Shown here: in pieces, positions 21,410 through 32,730 of the stretch
How the letters are laid out: every line of letters begins with the position of its first letter
Numbering within the stretch: the first letter of the stretch is position 1
NCBI GenBank assembly: GCA_021234155.1
Contig: JAJEKV010000002.1
Span: forward strand, 16,866,041-16,930,040
Length of the DNA: 64,000 nt
Origin: Isoetes taiwanensis
Taxonomy: Eukaryota; Streptophyta; Lycopodiopsida; Isoetales; Isoetaceae
Reading direction: 5' to 3'
The notes under the pieces: model-generated
Told to the model about the DNA's origin: nothing
The model's database searches: none
Seen by the model: only the letters and a program-made list of their open reading frames with translations
Position numbers and translations under genes: made by a program

Positions 21410-21660
21410 GGATTCGAGCTATGGCAGGGGCTATGGCTCACGGTCTCGAGCTATGGCAGAGACGAGCTATGGCAAGGGATGCTTGCATGCAATTTCATGG
21501 CGGATTTCGAGGCGAAGTTATGGTAGGGTATGCTTGCGGGGAGACGAGCTATGGCGGGGGATTCTTGCGAGGCGGTTTCATGGCGGCAAACTTCGGCAAC
21601 GAGCTATGGCGGGGGATGCTTGCGGGGAGAAAGAAAACAAGAGGGCGTCGTGATTTTTTC
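21410..21660 (+). repeat. GAGCTATGGC-type degenerate repeat
   Basis: The word GAGCTATGGC recurs at about 21417, 21446, 21463, 21547 and 21601, usually followed by RRGGGATKCTTGC. The open frames across it (Gly/Arg/Ser-rich) are a by-product of the repeat, not a gene. The next 300 bp also carry a partial duplication ('atttgcatcccccgcttcatc' and 'atttgcatccctttttcatc'). Confidence 0.55.
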
Positions 21661-21999
21661 GATAGATGGGGATGGATATGCGGGGCGGATTCTTTGCAAT
21701 AGAGGGTTTTGGGCGAGGCGACACCACGGCAAGGTTTGTTTTTTCTGGTCTAGGTTTCTTCTTTGGAACAAGTTTTTTGCATTTGCATCCCCCGCTTCAT
21801 CGAAGTTTGCCCCGGATTTTTGGGATCGATTCTTCTGCATTTGCATCCCTTTTTCATCAAGCTTTTTCTTTGCTTTACTTCAAAAAAATCCTCTGTTTCA
21901 TTTCACGGATGCGGCAATCTTTGGCTTTGGCGAGACTAATCCCCTTCCATAGCGGTTCAAAGGAAATATTGGTTTTGGAAAGAGCGGTGGCATAAGAGT

Positions 22000-22270
22000 G
22001 AATTTTTGTCCTCGGATCGGGCTTTTGGCAAAATACTTGGGGTTAACTAGTAAAGCAAAGCAGCTAATAAAGAGGTAAAATCAGACATGCCATCAGATGA
22101 AGATATGCCATCGCAATGACAAATTCGGCCCAATCTGCATATGCGTAATGCATGCATGATGAGTTCCAAAGATCAAATTGGGCAGGCAAATTGGCTTAGA
22201 TGACTGGTCTAAGAAAAAATGTGCATTGGATTCACCTACTGGCACATGCAGGCAGACATCGTGTTCCCAC
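22000..22270. other. No gene seen
   Basis: Low-complexity, GC-poor sequence with no gene signal. Confidence 0.3.
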
Positions 22271-22396
22271 CAAAATTGGGCGCCCGCCCAATTTCGATAC
22301 GCATTATAAGAAAAAATATGCCCTTAATCAGGTTAAAAATGTGCCTTGGCATAGAGAGATCAAATTATGGCAAAATTGGGTGCCCGCCCAATTTTG
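22271..22396. repeat. GGGCG palindromes, pair spaced exactly 100 bp
   Basis: CAAAATTGGGCGCCCGCCCA is followed by ATTTCGAT at 22271, and a nearly identical copy starts at 22371. Each is an inverted repeat (AAATTGGGCG facing CGCCCAATTT). Three related copies lie at 23.83-23.95 kb. Confidence 0.6.
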
Positions 22397-22399
22397 ATG

Positions 22400-23700
22400 C
22401 TTAGTAGAAAACGAATCAAGTTTTGATGCTTGTTTTGATGCTTAGTCTAAGAAAACGAATCAAGTTAAAAGTATGCATGGCAGACATCAAGAAGGTCTGC
22501 CAATTTTGATATATAAAAGAGCTACAAGATATATAAGACCTACAAGATAAAGGTACCAAAAAAAATTCGCGTACATTACTTATACTCAGTATGCTAGATA
22601 TCATTTCAGACGACTTCGGAGCACACTTCAATCATTCATTCAACACTTTCCAATCCAAAGTTTTTAATTTATTGTTTCTCATGTCCATCAAATGTTTGAG
22701 TTAGCTCATGCTTCAATCTTTTATTTTTTATTTGATTATTATTAACATTATTCATGTGTATCAAATCTTTTACCTAAGATGGTATCCTCTTCAGATTTAT
22801 TTTTAACGTTTATCGTGCACACAATACCATCCTTTTAACGTTTAATGCATGCCAAAATGCAAGGGAGATGTGGACATCTATAGAAAAAAAATAGAAAACA
22901 ATAGACAAAGGAGATGCGCCTACCTTTTGGCAGCCTTGAACATGCAAAAACACTTCAAAATGTCTTCTAAATAATAGAAAATACGGTGAAGGAGGACCAC
23001 AGAATGGAGGAGGAAGAAAAAATGATCTTGCACCTTTCAAATGAGGTTTTAATATGAGCAAAAACAAGTCCAAAAAGACTGCATGCATGATGGACACCTG
23101 GAACCTAGTAAAAGGTATAGGGCATATTTAGTGGGCCCATAATGCGTCACAAAATAAACCCGCCTTTTCATGAGCATTTCAAATTTCAAATTTCAAATTA
23201 AAGTGGCCACGTCGACCTTTCACGTGGTTGTCAAAATTCAAATTCAAATTTCCCCCCCTCAAGTCAATATTGCCTCCAGGCATCTCGCCATCTGTCATTG
23301 CAACCATCAACTAGGCGCTTGTGGATGGCTCTCAACTAGGCGCTTGTGGACGGCTCTCAACTAGGCGCTTTGCCTCCACAACGTAAGTTTTCGTGTTTTC
23401 ATTAGCATGTGGCATGCGCTAGTGTTCGCTAGTACTTCCATGTTTTGCTGCCATTTTCTTGCAATTCTAGAGTATTTTTTAAGTAACTCTAATGTATCAT
23501 TGAGCATTCCGGCTAATGAAAATCTAAGTGCCCATGTTTCTGTAAGTTTATTACAGCCTGTAGTGACACAATGATCATGAGGTGATGAGCCCACCTGCAG
23601 GCTTGAAGATGAGGTAAGAGTTTTTGTTGTTTGAAATCACATAGCGAGTTGTGGTAGAGTTTGTATTAGACATGTGTAGATATTGTTGTTGTCAGATGGG
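22400..23700. other. No gene; short direct repeats
   Basis: No supported gene. 'ctcaactaggcgcttgtgga' is repeated in tandem at about 23308-23370 (three units of about 28 bp), and 'tttcaaatttcaaattt' forms a small run near 23178. The rest is AT-rich. Confidence 0.45.
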
Positions 23701-23828
23701 GTGTTTGGAAATGAACATATTGGCTCAGCACGCGCCCAACTTGGTGGCCCAAAGTTGCTAGGCAAGTTGTTTGGGGGTCCAATTTGGAGCTTGTGCACTA
23801 AATCAGGGCGGGCGACAAATATGGAGAG

Positions 23829-23955
23829 CCCAAATGGGCGGACGCCCAATTTCGTGCGTCCAAATTGGGCGGGCGACCAATTTAAGGGCCCCACAAAAAA
23901 AAAAAAAAAAAAAGGGACCTCAAATTGGGCACCCGCCCAATTTCGATTCACCAAA
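23829..23955. repeat. GGGCG palindrome group (3 copies) with poly(A) run
   Basis: CAAATGGGCGGACGCCCAAT (23831), CCAAATTGGGCGGGCGACCA (about 23860) and CAAATTGGGCACCCGCCCAA (23921) are variants of the inverted repeat seen at 22.27 kb. An A-rich run of about 20 bases (23894-23913) lies between the second and third. There is no coding potential. Confidence 0.55.
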
Positions 23956-24059
23956 TCCCAATTTGGGCTTATCAAATTGGGTTCAGGCTCAATCTCTCTC
24001 TCTCTTTCTCTTTGTTTTATTTAAGCTGTTTTGCAGATATGAACACAATGTAAGAGGTG

Positions 24060-26070
24060 TTTGAAGTCAGGGTTATACACTCTAGGAGAGGATAAATGCC
24101 CATAAATAGAAGTATGGCATCACAATACCTTTAGGGAAGGGTTTCGTATCCTTCGCAGATCCGGATGTTACAGTATGTGACCTGCTTCTAGGATTGAATA
24201 CTATGAGTGTGTTCGACACCCAAGGGTTCCATCTGCCTAGCAATCTCAACATTCATTTTTGGATTATTTCATTATATATGGACTACTACAATGACAAAGC
24301 TATATTTGCCATCCAAGACTTGAGCTACTGGACTTTTTTATAAGAAGGCAATTTCATCGAAGTTGGCACTATCTATTGTCTGTATATACCGGCGGTCTCA
24401 CTGTAAGAACATGAATGTCCATTTGACGAGCCATCCGTGAAGTTCTTACTGTGAGATTTCTCTCTTGCAACTGGACGATTCATTTGTACAAAAGACGAAT
24501 AGGTATGTGATTTCATATCTTTTACATATTTCAATAACACGTGCACATCTTTGATGATGATGAGAGGTTGACTGGGCACATTGGGCCTCTAGTTTTTGAG
24601 TTTGAGTGACCAGTCATGTACCACCAAAGCGTCAAACCATCACCGCGAGAAGCATTGGTCCGTGAAAAGATAAACCTATGCCCAGGTGATGTCTTGTGTC
24701 TAACGTGGGAGATGGAAGCCAATGACTGCTAGTGACTACATAGAGATAGAGACTATCGACTATGCTTGGGAATCGTCAAACAAGAAGAAGATACCCGATA
24801 CTATCACGATACACGTGCAGCTGCGAAGGCATATGCAGTACTCGCAGGGGATGTCAATTAGTGTATGAAAAAGAGTCATTTATGCAAGTGCATTAAAAAC
24901 TGGTCCATAAATTCAGGTATTGTACAAAATTAATGAAATTGTGCTTAGGTTCGGGTACCAACTAAAATCCAAATTTGGGAAGGGCTTACAAGGGCGTTAA
25001 TAGACTCCACCAAACCTCTAATGTTAGCGAGCTTGGATCATCAAAGGCCGTCAATTGAAGATTTTCCCAAGTTTCTGCTCTATTCCAAGCTTCCAAAGCA
25101 AAACATCAATTGGAAATTTTTCATTGGGGATTTTCCTATTCCCAAGTTTCTCCTTGTATTTCAGGCTTGGCCTTCTATTTTGGGTTGTCCAAATGAGGAG
25201 TCAGCATATGCCATGAGAATATGCAATTTAGTGTGGCCTAGTTCGTCAAAAGCCGTCGATTAAGATTTTCTTGTTTCCAAGTTTCTACTTCTCTTCTGAG
25301 CTTGGCCTTTCTATAATTCTTCTTTGCCATGGGCTAGATAACGTCCTGTGCAGAGGCGTTATGGCCCAAGAAAAAATGGCTAAGTGGTCATGTGGCTAGG
25401 AGAGTCCGAGTACGGCCGAGGACTTTCCTAGCCACGAGAAAAGAATCATTCTGCAGTGCATATTCTAGAAAATCATTCAACTTCTGCGAATTATGTTCTT
25501 CAGGGGGATACCAGGGATCAAGTATCCCTAGACCTTTGAAAGTTATAGGAAACTTAATGCCTAAGCCTTAGAAGATTATTTAGCTTCCTTGTAAATTGGG
25601 CTATAATATACCTTGCTAGCCATATATTTGTTAGGACCAAGTTTCCTGCTAGCCGTAAAAGTCTTAGGTATAGAACTATGCTTGATGTCTTGAACCATAT
25701 TAGCCAACCTTGAAAATATGTTTATTCTTGGGACCATTAGTCGTATGATTATTGTCTTAGATTTATGTATATTGTTGCAGTCTACTTGAAAACTATCAGG
25801 GTGATTAACCGTCTTTTGCCATCCCAGTCTTGTGAGGTATAATAGTAGTACTAATACTAGATGTACATAGATCCTGCTTAGACGACTATAGTGCTTTGCT
25901 TTTTATATGGTATATTGGCCATAGCTCAAATTGGTCTAGACGAAGCTATTCCGGACCGCTCTTCCCGTCACGTGTAAACTTATAACGAGACTCTGTATAA
26001 CCAATATCTATAACAAACGAATAAGAGCATGGAGGTATTTCGCAGATAGATTAAATTATGAAAATATAGC
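24060..26070. other. No gene; dispersed repeat scraps
   Basis: I find no supported gene. Three versions of 'attttcccaagtttct...gcttgg' occur at about 25065, 25135 and 25270, and part of this unit resembles sequence at about 9640. It is probably an old repeat. No retrotransposon protein is visible. Confidence 0.4.
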
Positions 26071-26071
26071 T

Positions 26072-27159
26072 AGTTAATAGATACTTCCCATAATTGTTAT
26101 TCTGTGTTTTATTTCAATGGCTTTTCCATGCTTGGGTATTTGCTAGAAGTCGTAGGATCATGTAATGGCAATTGGATGATGGTTGAGGTTATGGTGTGGA
26201 ATGTATGAAGATCCCGATATGAGTTAATTGTGGCATCTTGCATTAAACGGCCCATCTTCAGAGGGGTGGGGCGGCCGTGTAACTCCGCATCCGTGGCCAG
26301 AGGGCTAGACGGATGAGTCCAAGGGAAAAGCCTGTATGTACAGTGGAATATGTCTACTTGGGGTTGTGACCCAAGGGAAAAGTTGGATTGGATCATAGAT
26401 CCTAAGCATGTAGTTATGCATTTAGCATGAGACTGTATGAGATTAATAGTCTAACCCCTTGTAGGAAAATGGAGCGAGGTAAGTTGCTGCAGTCGTGTGT
26501 TGAACATGGATGGCTATTTCATTATTCGTATGGTTGTTGGTTCCCTACCTCAGTTTTCCCTACTTAGTTCGGCTGGACTAACCCTCTCTTGCTTGTTGTG
26601 TGTCTATTAAAGATGGCACGTCCGATTGAGCCCAGTATCACGTTACATTTAGACTCCTTTGTGACGTAGTGGTTTCGAAAAACCTGGGATGAGCCGAAGC
26701 TGGTGTCGAAGCACCGGATTTACGAGATGATGACCGACCTCTTCCGACAGATATACTGTGAGCAGAGACAGCCGAGGGTTCATCTCTTAGATAGAGAGTC
26801 GGGAGACGAACCTTTCGAGGGTTCTGGTTCTACTGAGTCTTCATCAGTCACCTCAGATGGAGGATCTGAGTGAACTTGTTGTATTTTCATTTGTATATAT
26901 GTTTTTTATTATCGATTGATATGTTGTTAGCATATAAACTCTATAAACAGTAAGGCTATCTGTAGTGTGGTATCACGCTGGGTGATGGGGTCCTTAGAAC
27001 ATTATGCATATGAGTTGTCGTCACTTTGTGATCAATGTGAATGTCTGTTGAGATTTTGCAGTTCATGAATGTTTAGTATTATATGATAGCTAGGTCTATC
27101 TTGTTTACAATGGAATAATGCGGGCGATGGCTCATGTCATAAGGACTGGATCCGTCTCA
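26072..27159 (+). mobile_element. Gypsy LTR, arm A (about 1.09 kb)
   Basis: The sequence from 'agttaatagatacttcc' to 'gatccgtctca' is repeated, inverted, at about 34497-32731 and, in direct orientation, at 34520-42265 (interrupted there). Its right end is followed directly by TTGGTATCAGAGC, the usual initiator-Met tRNA primer site. That identifies it as the 5' LTR of the element that continues to 29.94 kb. The exact left end is uncertain by a few bases. Confidence 0.75.
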
Positions 27160-29944
27160 GTTGGTATCAGAGCGAAGGTTTCTGACACCTTCGGGATGTG
27201 GGAGTCATGGGATAAGAATTAGGAAATTCTACTATAAAGTAGAATGGTTTGGCGTGGGAATAACCGTTATTGTCCTTTTCTAAGTGAATAGCAGGATGTC
27301 TGAAAACGAGGAAGACAATTCGGGGGCTGGAGGTAGCAATAATCATCCGAGCATAACTGAACAGATTTTGGCAGCTATGCAGCAACAGCTGGCCACTATG
27401 CAACAAGTTGCTAAGAAAGAGGATGACCTTAGTGAAGTTAATAAGATTTTGAAGCAGCTCAAAAGAGAAATTTTCAGTGGTAAGGATATCATGGGTGAGA
27501 AATTTTCAGTGGTAAGGATATCATGGGTGAGGATGGCTAAAGGGAATTGAGTTCTATTTCAAAGTAAAGAAAACTCCAGAGCTGCTGAAGGCAACTATTG
27601 CTGATATGTTGTTGACTAGATTTGCTAAGATATGGTGGGATGAGTATAAGAAAGATAATCTTTTGGTTCTGAGCCAAATTACATGGTGTACTTTTAAGGA
27701 CGCTTTCGAACTCCATTATATACCTAATAGTTTTGAACTGGAGCAACTGAATAAATTCCAGAATCTTGTCCAAAAGGACACTGTGGAAGGATATGTCAAT
27801 AAGTTCAGGGCATTACAGCCATATGGACCTACTATAACTGTGGCACAGTTAGCCGATAAGTTTATAAGTGGGTTGAAGTCCAAGCTGACTTTGTTAGTAG
27901 GGGGAGTGACATATCCTAACTTGGAAGAAGCTATAAGAGTTTCTAAGTTTAAAGAGCAAGTCCAGGATAGGATTAAGTAGAGTCGGGAAGAAGTAGTTAA
28001 ATACTGGAAGCCTGCAAGGGAAAATCTTCATACGCAGAGAGAGAAGGGCTTTTTTGCTCCTGGTGGTCCTGAAGGAAATGTACGTCCTAGGCATGCAAGG
28101 CAGACAAATGCACCAGCTCAGATGAGCCAGGAGGAACGAGAACGATGTCGTCGGGAAGGATTATTAATATTTCTTCTACAAAGAGGCTGGGCATAATGCG
28201 GCACGTTGTCCCCGCAGATGGAGAAACATGAATAATGCAGGGCAGCAGGTTGCTGAAACTGCTGAGTATGAAAGAAATTGATATGGTCTGTGGGATATGA
28301 GCCTGGAAAGGTTGGAGCCCATTAGATAACGATTTCCTTGAAGGATCTGCCCTTTTGATGTGTTAGTTATCATCACTAGAGGTGTTAGTGTGTAACATTT
28401 GGTATTTGAGCCAAGGTTCAATTCCTCGTGGCAACATTGGTGTGTTCCACATGCGTGAGGGCAAGCGTCTCAAGGAAGGGGAGAAATTGATATGACCTAT
28501 GGGGTATGGGATAAAGCCTGGAAAGGTTGGGGCCCATTGGATAACCATTTCCTTAAAGGATCCGCCCTTTGGTGTGTTGGTTATCACTAGAGGTGCTAGT
28601 GCATGACATTTCCAATTGGGCAAAACCGTATAGACATTAGTCGCTTCTACCCATTTATGCCGGTATCTCGGGAATAGAACACCCAGATCTACTTGAGCGG
28701 CCTCCCATGGGTCCGTTACAATCTCTCCACTAGAACTATGCTCGTCGTCAAGCATCATAAACCATAGACCACACCATCCCACGGTGTCTAAGACCAAGTC
28801 ATGACCTACCGTCCAATGGTATTCCAAGTCATACTTGCCCCCGTAGAGACTCGAGCCCTGCTCTGATACCAAATGTTACCAACACACCAAAAGGGCGGAT
28901 CCTTCAAGGAAATCGTTATCCAATGGGCCCCAACCTTTCTAGGCTTTATCCCATGCCCCACAGACCATATTAGAAATGTTGCTTATGAGAATTGTGGTAG
29001 TCAGCCTTAGGCTAGTGGTGGGACTCCAGGAAATTGGAATAGATGAGCAACAAGTACGCAGAGTGTTGTTGGTCCATGAAATGCTCGTACTGAAGAGAGG
29101 CCTGCATGGGCCCAAGCTGTTACACTGAAAGAATCAAAAGCGAAACCAGACATGCACGCTTATGCTATTAGTGGAGATCCTCCAGAATATCTTGCTACTG
29201 ACATTATCCATCTTCTAGGTGGCATTCAAACGCAATCTTTTCATTTTTTGATTGACAGTGGTAGTACGCATAATTTCATTTCACCTAGATTGGTTGATCA
29301 ATTGGGTTTGCATGTGACTGCACAGCACCTTAGATCGGTAGAATTAGCGGATGGTGTGATTAAGATGTCAAATGATTGTATTCTTCGGTTGGAATTTAAA
29401 CTCTGTGGATTAGCATTCCGTGCTAATTTTGAAGTATTGTAAGGAGAGGGCTATCCTCTGCATGTTATCAGATGGTTCCTTTAAAAGACTGAATAGTCGC
29501 CTTATGATTTCTGGTCCTCCTGTGTTATCGTGTAAGCAGGCTAAGCACTATTTGCATAAAGGAGCGGTTACGTATGTCGGAATGCTAACTAAAGTTGCGG
29601 AGGTGCAAGAAACTGTCGTTCCTCAACTTATTCAGACTGTGTTAGAGGAATTCAAAGATGTGTTCCCTGATAAGCTTACAGAATTGCCTCTTTTTCGTGA
29701 GGTGAACCATGAAATCGAATTGTTCTCTGGATCTGCACCACTTTCACGACCTCCTTACCGTCTTAATACTGTGGAGATGGTGGAATTAAGAAGCAATTGG
29801 AAGAATTAGTGGAGCAAGGATTTATTAGGCCTAGCACATCTCCATTTGGAGCTCCTATCCTATTCGTAAAGAAAAAGGATGGCAGTTTGCGCCTATATGT
29901 TGACTATAGGTTGCTAAATCGGATTACTATCAAGAATGGCAATT
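27160..29944 (+). mobile_element. Gypsy internal region, arm A (gag, protease, start of RT)
   Basis: After the primer site come gag (27284-27980; MSENEEDNSG start, Gln-rich helix, then TRFAKIWWDEYKKDN and LVQKDTVEGYVNKF), the miniature LTR insertion (28279-28972), a protease (about 29200-29300; FLIDSGSTHNFIS) and the start of reverse transcriptase (29797-29940; [20 protein letters not shown]). Gag and pol are broken by indels and stops. Reverse transcriptase ends abruptly at 29944, where an inverted second element begins with RNase H sequence. Confidence 0.85.
28279..28972. mobile_element. Miniature LTR element (TRIM-like), three LTRs, TSD gaaat
   Basis: It interrupts gag of arm A; arm B is continuous at the same place. 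LTR1 is 28279-28397 (TGATATGG...GTAACA) and is followed by TTTGGTATTTGAGCC, a decayed Met-tRNA primer site. A purine tract (AAGGAAGGGGAGAAA) precedes LTR2 (28488-28608). A third LTR (28874-28972) is inverted and has a better primer site, TGGTATCAGAGC, on the minus strand. The host repeat gaaat flanks the whole (28274-28278 and 28973-28977). No protein is encoded. The arrangement is two elements facing each other, or one rearranged element. Confidence 0.7.
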
Positions 29945-32730
29945 GTAAGCATCTCCAAATCATGTGTTGGATAATTCTGTTCAGCTGGACTGGGATTTTT
30001 AGATTCATAAGCACACACATAGCCATCTTGCAGTAAAGCACCCCCAATACCAGTGCCTGACGTATCAGTTACTACACAAAATTCTCACTCCATGTGAGGA
30101 ATCTTTAGAATAGGTGCATGCATCAAAGCATCCTTCAAAAATTGAAAGCTGCGCTGACATGCTTTAGACCATTGAAACGCTAAATTCTTTTGAACCAGGG
30201 TGGTCAGAGGAGCTGCCTTCTTGGAAAATTGCTTAATAAATTTGCGATAATACCCAGCTAAATCCAGAAATGCGATCCGATTCAATTCCCTTGCTGGAGA
30301 CAACAGGCCCATAAATCAACTGCTCTTGGGCAAAACTGCATTTGAAAAATTTATCGTAGAGCGTATGCTGTCTCAAGAGATTCAAAACTGCACGCAAGTG
30401 CTCTACATGCTCTTCTAGCTTTTTAGAGTAAATCAAAATGTCATCGAAGAACACGAGCACGAATTGATCAAGCTGAACCCGGAAAACATAGTTCATAAGC
30501 CTCATAAAAGTGGCTGGCGCATTGGTAAGCCCGAATGCCATTACTACAAATTCATAATGTCCATATCTTGTACGGAAAGCAATTTAAAAATGTCTTATTC
30601 CCTAATTATGATCTAGTGATAGCTGGAGCGCAAATCAATCTTAGAAAAGAATTTGCTACCACTTAATTGATCAAACAATCTACTCTGGGCAAAGCATAAC
30701 CATTCTTGATAGTAATCTGATTCAGCAACCTATAATCAATACATAGACACAAACTGCCATCCTTTTTCTTTACAAATAGGACAAGAGCTCTAAATGGAGA
30801 TGTGCTAGGCCTAATAAATCCTTGCTCCACTGATTCTTCCAGTTGCGTCTTTAGTTCCAACATCTCCACGGTATTAAAATGGTAAGGAGGTCGTGAAGGT
30901 GGTGCAGATCCAGGGAACAATTCGATTTCATGGTTCACCTCACGAAAGGGAGGTAATTTTATAAGTTTATCAGGGGACACATCTTTGAATTCCTCTAACA
31001 CAGTCTGAATAAGCTGACGAACGACAGTTTCTTGCACCTCTGCAGCTTTAGTTAGCATTCCGACATACATAATCCCTCCCTTTGCGCAAATAGCGCTTAG
31101 CCTGCTTACACGATAACACAGAAGGACCAGAAATCATAGGGCAACTACCCAGTCTCTTAAATGAACCATCTGACAACATGCAAAGGATAGCCCTCTCCTT
31201 ACAATCTATATAGGCGCCTACGAGTATCAACCATGACATCCCCAGAATTAAATCATTTTCCCCAGATCAAGTACTTCAAAATTAGCACGGAGTACTAATC
31301 CACAGAGTTTAAATTCCAACCGAAGAATACAACCATTTGACATTTGATCACACCATCTGTTAATTTTACGATCTAGGGTGCCGTGCAGTCACATGCAAAC
31401 CCAACTGATTAACCAATCTAAATGAAATGAAATTATGCGTACTACCACTGTCAATCGTAAAATGAAAAGGTTGTGTTTGAATGCTACCTGGAAGATGGAT
31501 AATGTCAGTAGCAAGATATTCTGGAGGATCTCCACTAATAGCATAAGCGCGCATGTCTGGTTCCGCTTTTGATTCTTCCAGTATAACGGCTTGGGCCCTG
31601 CAGGCCTCTCCTCAGTATAAGCATTTCGTGGACCAGCAACACTGCGTACTCGCAGCTCATTTATTCCAATTTCCTGGAGTCCCACCACTAGTCTGAGGCT
31701 GATTACCACGGTTCCCATAAGCAGCATTTCTGTCATACTCAGCAGTTCCACCAACCTGCTGCCCTGCATTATTCATGTTTCTCCATCTGCGGAGACAACA
31801 TGCCGCATTATGCCAGCTTCTTTGCAGAAGAAACATAATCCTTCCCGACGACATCGTTCTCGTTCCTCCTGACTCATCTAAGCTGGTGTAATTGTCTGCC
31901 TTGCAGGCGTAGGACGTACATTTCCTCCAAGACCACCAGGAGCAACAAAACCCTTCTCTCTCTCTGCTTACGAAGATTCTCCCTTGCAGGCTTCCAGTAT
32001 TTGGCTGCTTCTTCCCGACTCTGCTTAATCCTATCCTGGACTTGCTCTTTAAACTTAGAAACTCTTATAGCTTCTTCCAAGCTAGGATATGTCACTTCCT
32101 CTACTAACAGAGTCACATCGGCTAACTATGCCACAATCATAGTAGGTCTATATGGCCGTAATGCCCTGCACTTATTGGCATACCCTTCCACAGTGTCCTC
32201 TTGGACAAGATTTTGGAATTTATCATTTGCTCCAGTTCAAGACCAGCAAGTAGGTAATGGAGTTTGAAAGCGTCCTTAAAAGTACTCTATGTAATTTGGC
32301 TCAGAACCAAAAGATTATGTTTCTTATACTCATCCTACCATATCTTAGCAGGTCCAGTAAACAACATATCAGCAATAGTTGCCTTCAACAGCTCTGGGGT
32401 TTTCTTTATTGCGAAATAGAACTCAATTTTCTTTAGCCATGCATCAGCATCCTCACACGTGGTATCCTTACCACTGAAAGTCTCCTTTTGAGCTGCTTCA
32501 AAACCTTATTAAATTCATCAAAGTTATCCTCCTTCTTAGCAACCTGTTGTTGCATAGTGGCCAGCTGTTGCTGCATAGCTTCCAAAATCTGTTCAGTTAT
32601 GTTCAGAGGATTATTGCTACCTCCAGCTCCGAATTGTCGCTCTCATTTCCAGACCTCCTGCTATTCACCTGGAAAAGGACAATAACGGTTATTCTCTCAA
32701 ATTGTCAGAAACCTTCGCTATGATACCAAC
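29945..32730 (-). mobile_element. Gypsy internal region, arm B (inverted; gag to RNase H)
   Basis: Read on the minus strand from 32730: primer site GTTGGTATCATAGC, gag (about 32685-31874, same sequence as arm A), a Cys/His-poor linker, protease (about 31500-31390; FTIDSGSTHNFIS), reverse transcriptase (about 31070-30310; [19 protein letters not shown]) and RNase H (to about 29945; [20 protein letters not shown]). It carries more of pol than arm A. Many frame changes and stops are present. Arms A and B together form an inverted repeat of about 2.7 kb of internal sequence plus LTRs. Confidence 0.85.

Noticed and set aside
21402-21995. Three overlapping open frames as genes
   Set aside because: They arise from the GAGCTATGGC repeat and lack any domain or splice structure.
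28363-28872. 169-residue minus-strand open frame
   Set aside because: It lies inside the miniature LTR element and has no recognisable domain; its ends fall in LTR sequence.
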